NCBI RefSeq assembly: GCF_008831285.2
Contig: NC_045141.1
Span: forward strand, 14,804,106-14,868,105
Direction: 5' to 3'
Source of the DNA: Nymphaea colorata
Taxonomy: Eukaryota; Streptophyta; Magnoliopsida; Nymphaeales; Nymphaeaceae
DNA length: 64,000 nt
How positions within the stretch are numbered: the stretch's first letter is position 1; the number at the start of each line of letters is the position of its first letter. Both the position numbers and the translations under genes were made by a program. A model generated the notes under the pieces. It had not been told where the DNA came from. It did not search any database and saw only the letters and a list, made by a program, of their open reading frames with translations. Positions 62,656-64,000 of this stretch are shown here, piece by piece.

Positions 62656-63735
62656 CTGACCGTTACAATTAAGTTAAGAAAATTTTATGAACCCTCCCTC
62701 CTCTCTCTCTCTTGTGCGTATAACTGAGTGTGAGTTGCATGGTCTGTTAGGTGCACACAACCCATATACACCAAAAAAAAAGAGGAGATACTTTGATCAA
62801 TATTTAAAAAGAAATGTCTTTTTATTTTTTTCATTTTTTTATTTTCATTTTTATCCTTACAAAAAAGTTTTTTTCTTTTATTGACCAGGAGTATTTTCAT
62901 CATTAACTATACTGGCCCACGAAAATTTTGTGTACCAGTATGAAAGTACATAACCAGCCTTGATTACACTTGGGTCAACCACGTTGAACGAGTTAATAAG
63001 CTGAATATGGGCCAGCTTGCTATGATCGAGCAGTACCTAGCACGACCAGGTTGTGGATTGTACAAATTTAGCTCGTTTAAGCAAGTTCTCAAATGAGCTA
63101 TTATCGATCTGCTTGACACTAATTTTTTTGGTATTCATTTGTATCTTAACGAACTTCCAAGATCCGAAGTTTAAGCTCGGTTTGTTATATTAATCAAACG
63201 ATTGAGAAGCGCAAACAAGTTACGTTCATTTCTAAATGTCTCCATGCTTGATGCTTTACACGAGTTAAATTCAAGCTACCACTGAGCCTGAACATGTCTT
63301 GTTTACTTCGGCTAATTTACCAGCCTTATCACGCAGAAATACTCATTTATGTACTATCTTTTTCTTTTAAATAGGAGGCCGCTACAAACTTATAGTCAGA
63401 ATTTTAGTTTGTCTTAAAGAAATTCAAATTCATCCAATGTTTTAGGTTGTCTTAAAAGTTGAACCATGCATAGCAAAGGCAATTCTTATAATCAAATCAA
63501 CAACGTAAGTTACACCTGCATGAGAGAACTACAGATCACACTCAAATTTTACTGAATAACAAGAGCTTTAATTACTCTGAATGGTGATAGGTTTGGAAGG
63601 GCTGCCCTTTTATTTAACTGGAAGTGCAGGAGAATGTTTGTTCTTTCAATTAAAATTGGATATTGGGTGGTATCTACCAAAATCCATAATAAAGTTGGTG
63701 CATTAGTGTATTACTTTTTCAACACTCTTTTTCGT

Positions 63736-63965
63736 TCCAAAGGGCGTAACATAGCTGGTTGAACATGCGGTTAGGTAGAAGACATGTCGTCAGTTCGATT
63801 TTCATGGATGCTTCTCCCCTTAACTGTAAACAATGGCATCGTGACATTTTATTTGATAGTGTACCATACCCCACCCAGATTCGGACACAGCTCATGATCG
63901 TAAGGACAGGGGGGATAAGGGATCTTCCAGCCTCTTTTCTAAGCAATGGGTTGTTAATCTCTTGT
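63736..63965 (+). mobile_element. tRNA-derived SINE copy, best preserved
   Basis: GGGCGTAACATAGCTGGTTG carries a good A box and GTCGTCAGTTCGATTTTCAT a good B box about 45 bp later, spacing typical of tRNA promoters. The body continues AACTGTAAACAATGGC and CCCAGATTCGGACAC. There is no cloverleaf, so it is not a functional tRNA gene. Confidence 0.65.
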
Positions 63966-64000
63966 TTCACCTAGAGTGTGTTATTTTTTCTTTTTGGCGC

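Larger units (their letters stand above)
60974..63735. other. Region upstream of MIR171 on its strand
   Basis: Probably includes the primary miRNA 5' part and promoter. It holds the 60-bp repeat at 61105, a GC-rich stretch at 62240-62420 and microsatellites at 62549-62655. No protein gene recognised. Confidence 0.45.

Noticed and set aside
63738-63806. tRNA gene
   Set aside because: A and B boxes are present but no cloverleaf or acceptor stem; better explained as a SINE.
1-64000. CRISPR arrays, operons, phage or integrated virus genes
   Set aside because: Nothing of this kind seen; the window is a spliced plant genome region.

Overview
The window is nuclear DNA from a flowering plant. It carries spliced genes with GT-AG introns of up to 5 kb, chloroplast-targeted proteins, a canonical plant MIR171 hairpin and many plant transposon remnants (Ty1-copia, hAT-like MITEs, tRNA-derived SINEs), plus long CT/TA microsatellites. 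One gene (ATPG) is strikingly GC-rich while its neighbours are AT-rich; this split is common in monocots, but I cannot name the species.

Layout. At 2.8-22.8 kb (minus) lies an 11-exon gene for a chloroplast type-A DnaJ/Hsp40 co-chaperone. I rebuilt it exon by exon to a complete 505-residue reading frame. Its introns hold a nested copia element, MITEs, minisatellites and a large inverted repeat. At 25.3-33.0 kb (minus) is a 6-exon CUE-domain (ubiquitin-binding) coiled-coil protein. At 37.0-41.6 kb (minus) is a long coiled-coil protein resembling MRC/PII1, a chloroplast protein of starch granule initiation. At 44.7-45.5 kb (plus) is a DOG1-domain protein. At 47.6-48.3 kb (plus) is intronless ATPG, the b' subunit of chloroplast ATP synthase. 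At 50.6-54.2 kb (minus) is a 5-exon ubiquitin-like, SNRNP25-like protein. At 60.85-60.97 kb (minus) is a MIR171 precursor. The remaining sequence is AT-rich intergenic DNA with repeats.

The genes do not form an operon or pathway. Three encode proteins expected in the chloroplast (DnaJ, MRC/PII1, ATPG). The order MRC/PII1 - ATPG - ubiquitin-like recalls the Arabidopsis chromosome 4 block At4g32190 - At4g32260 - At4g32270 (from memory, unchecked), which would mark an ancestral syntenic block.

I found no credible new defence or biosynthetic system. The most notable items are the MIR171 locus, the nested copia with readable PBS, PPT and near-matching target duplications, a complete hAT-like MITE, the inverted repeat inside a DnaJ intron, and a 26-bp duplication that decides the start of the ubiquitin-like gene.
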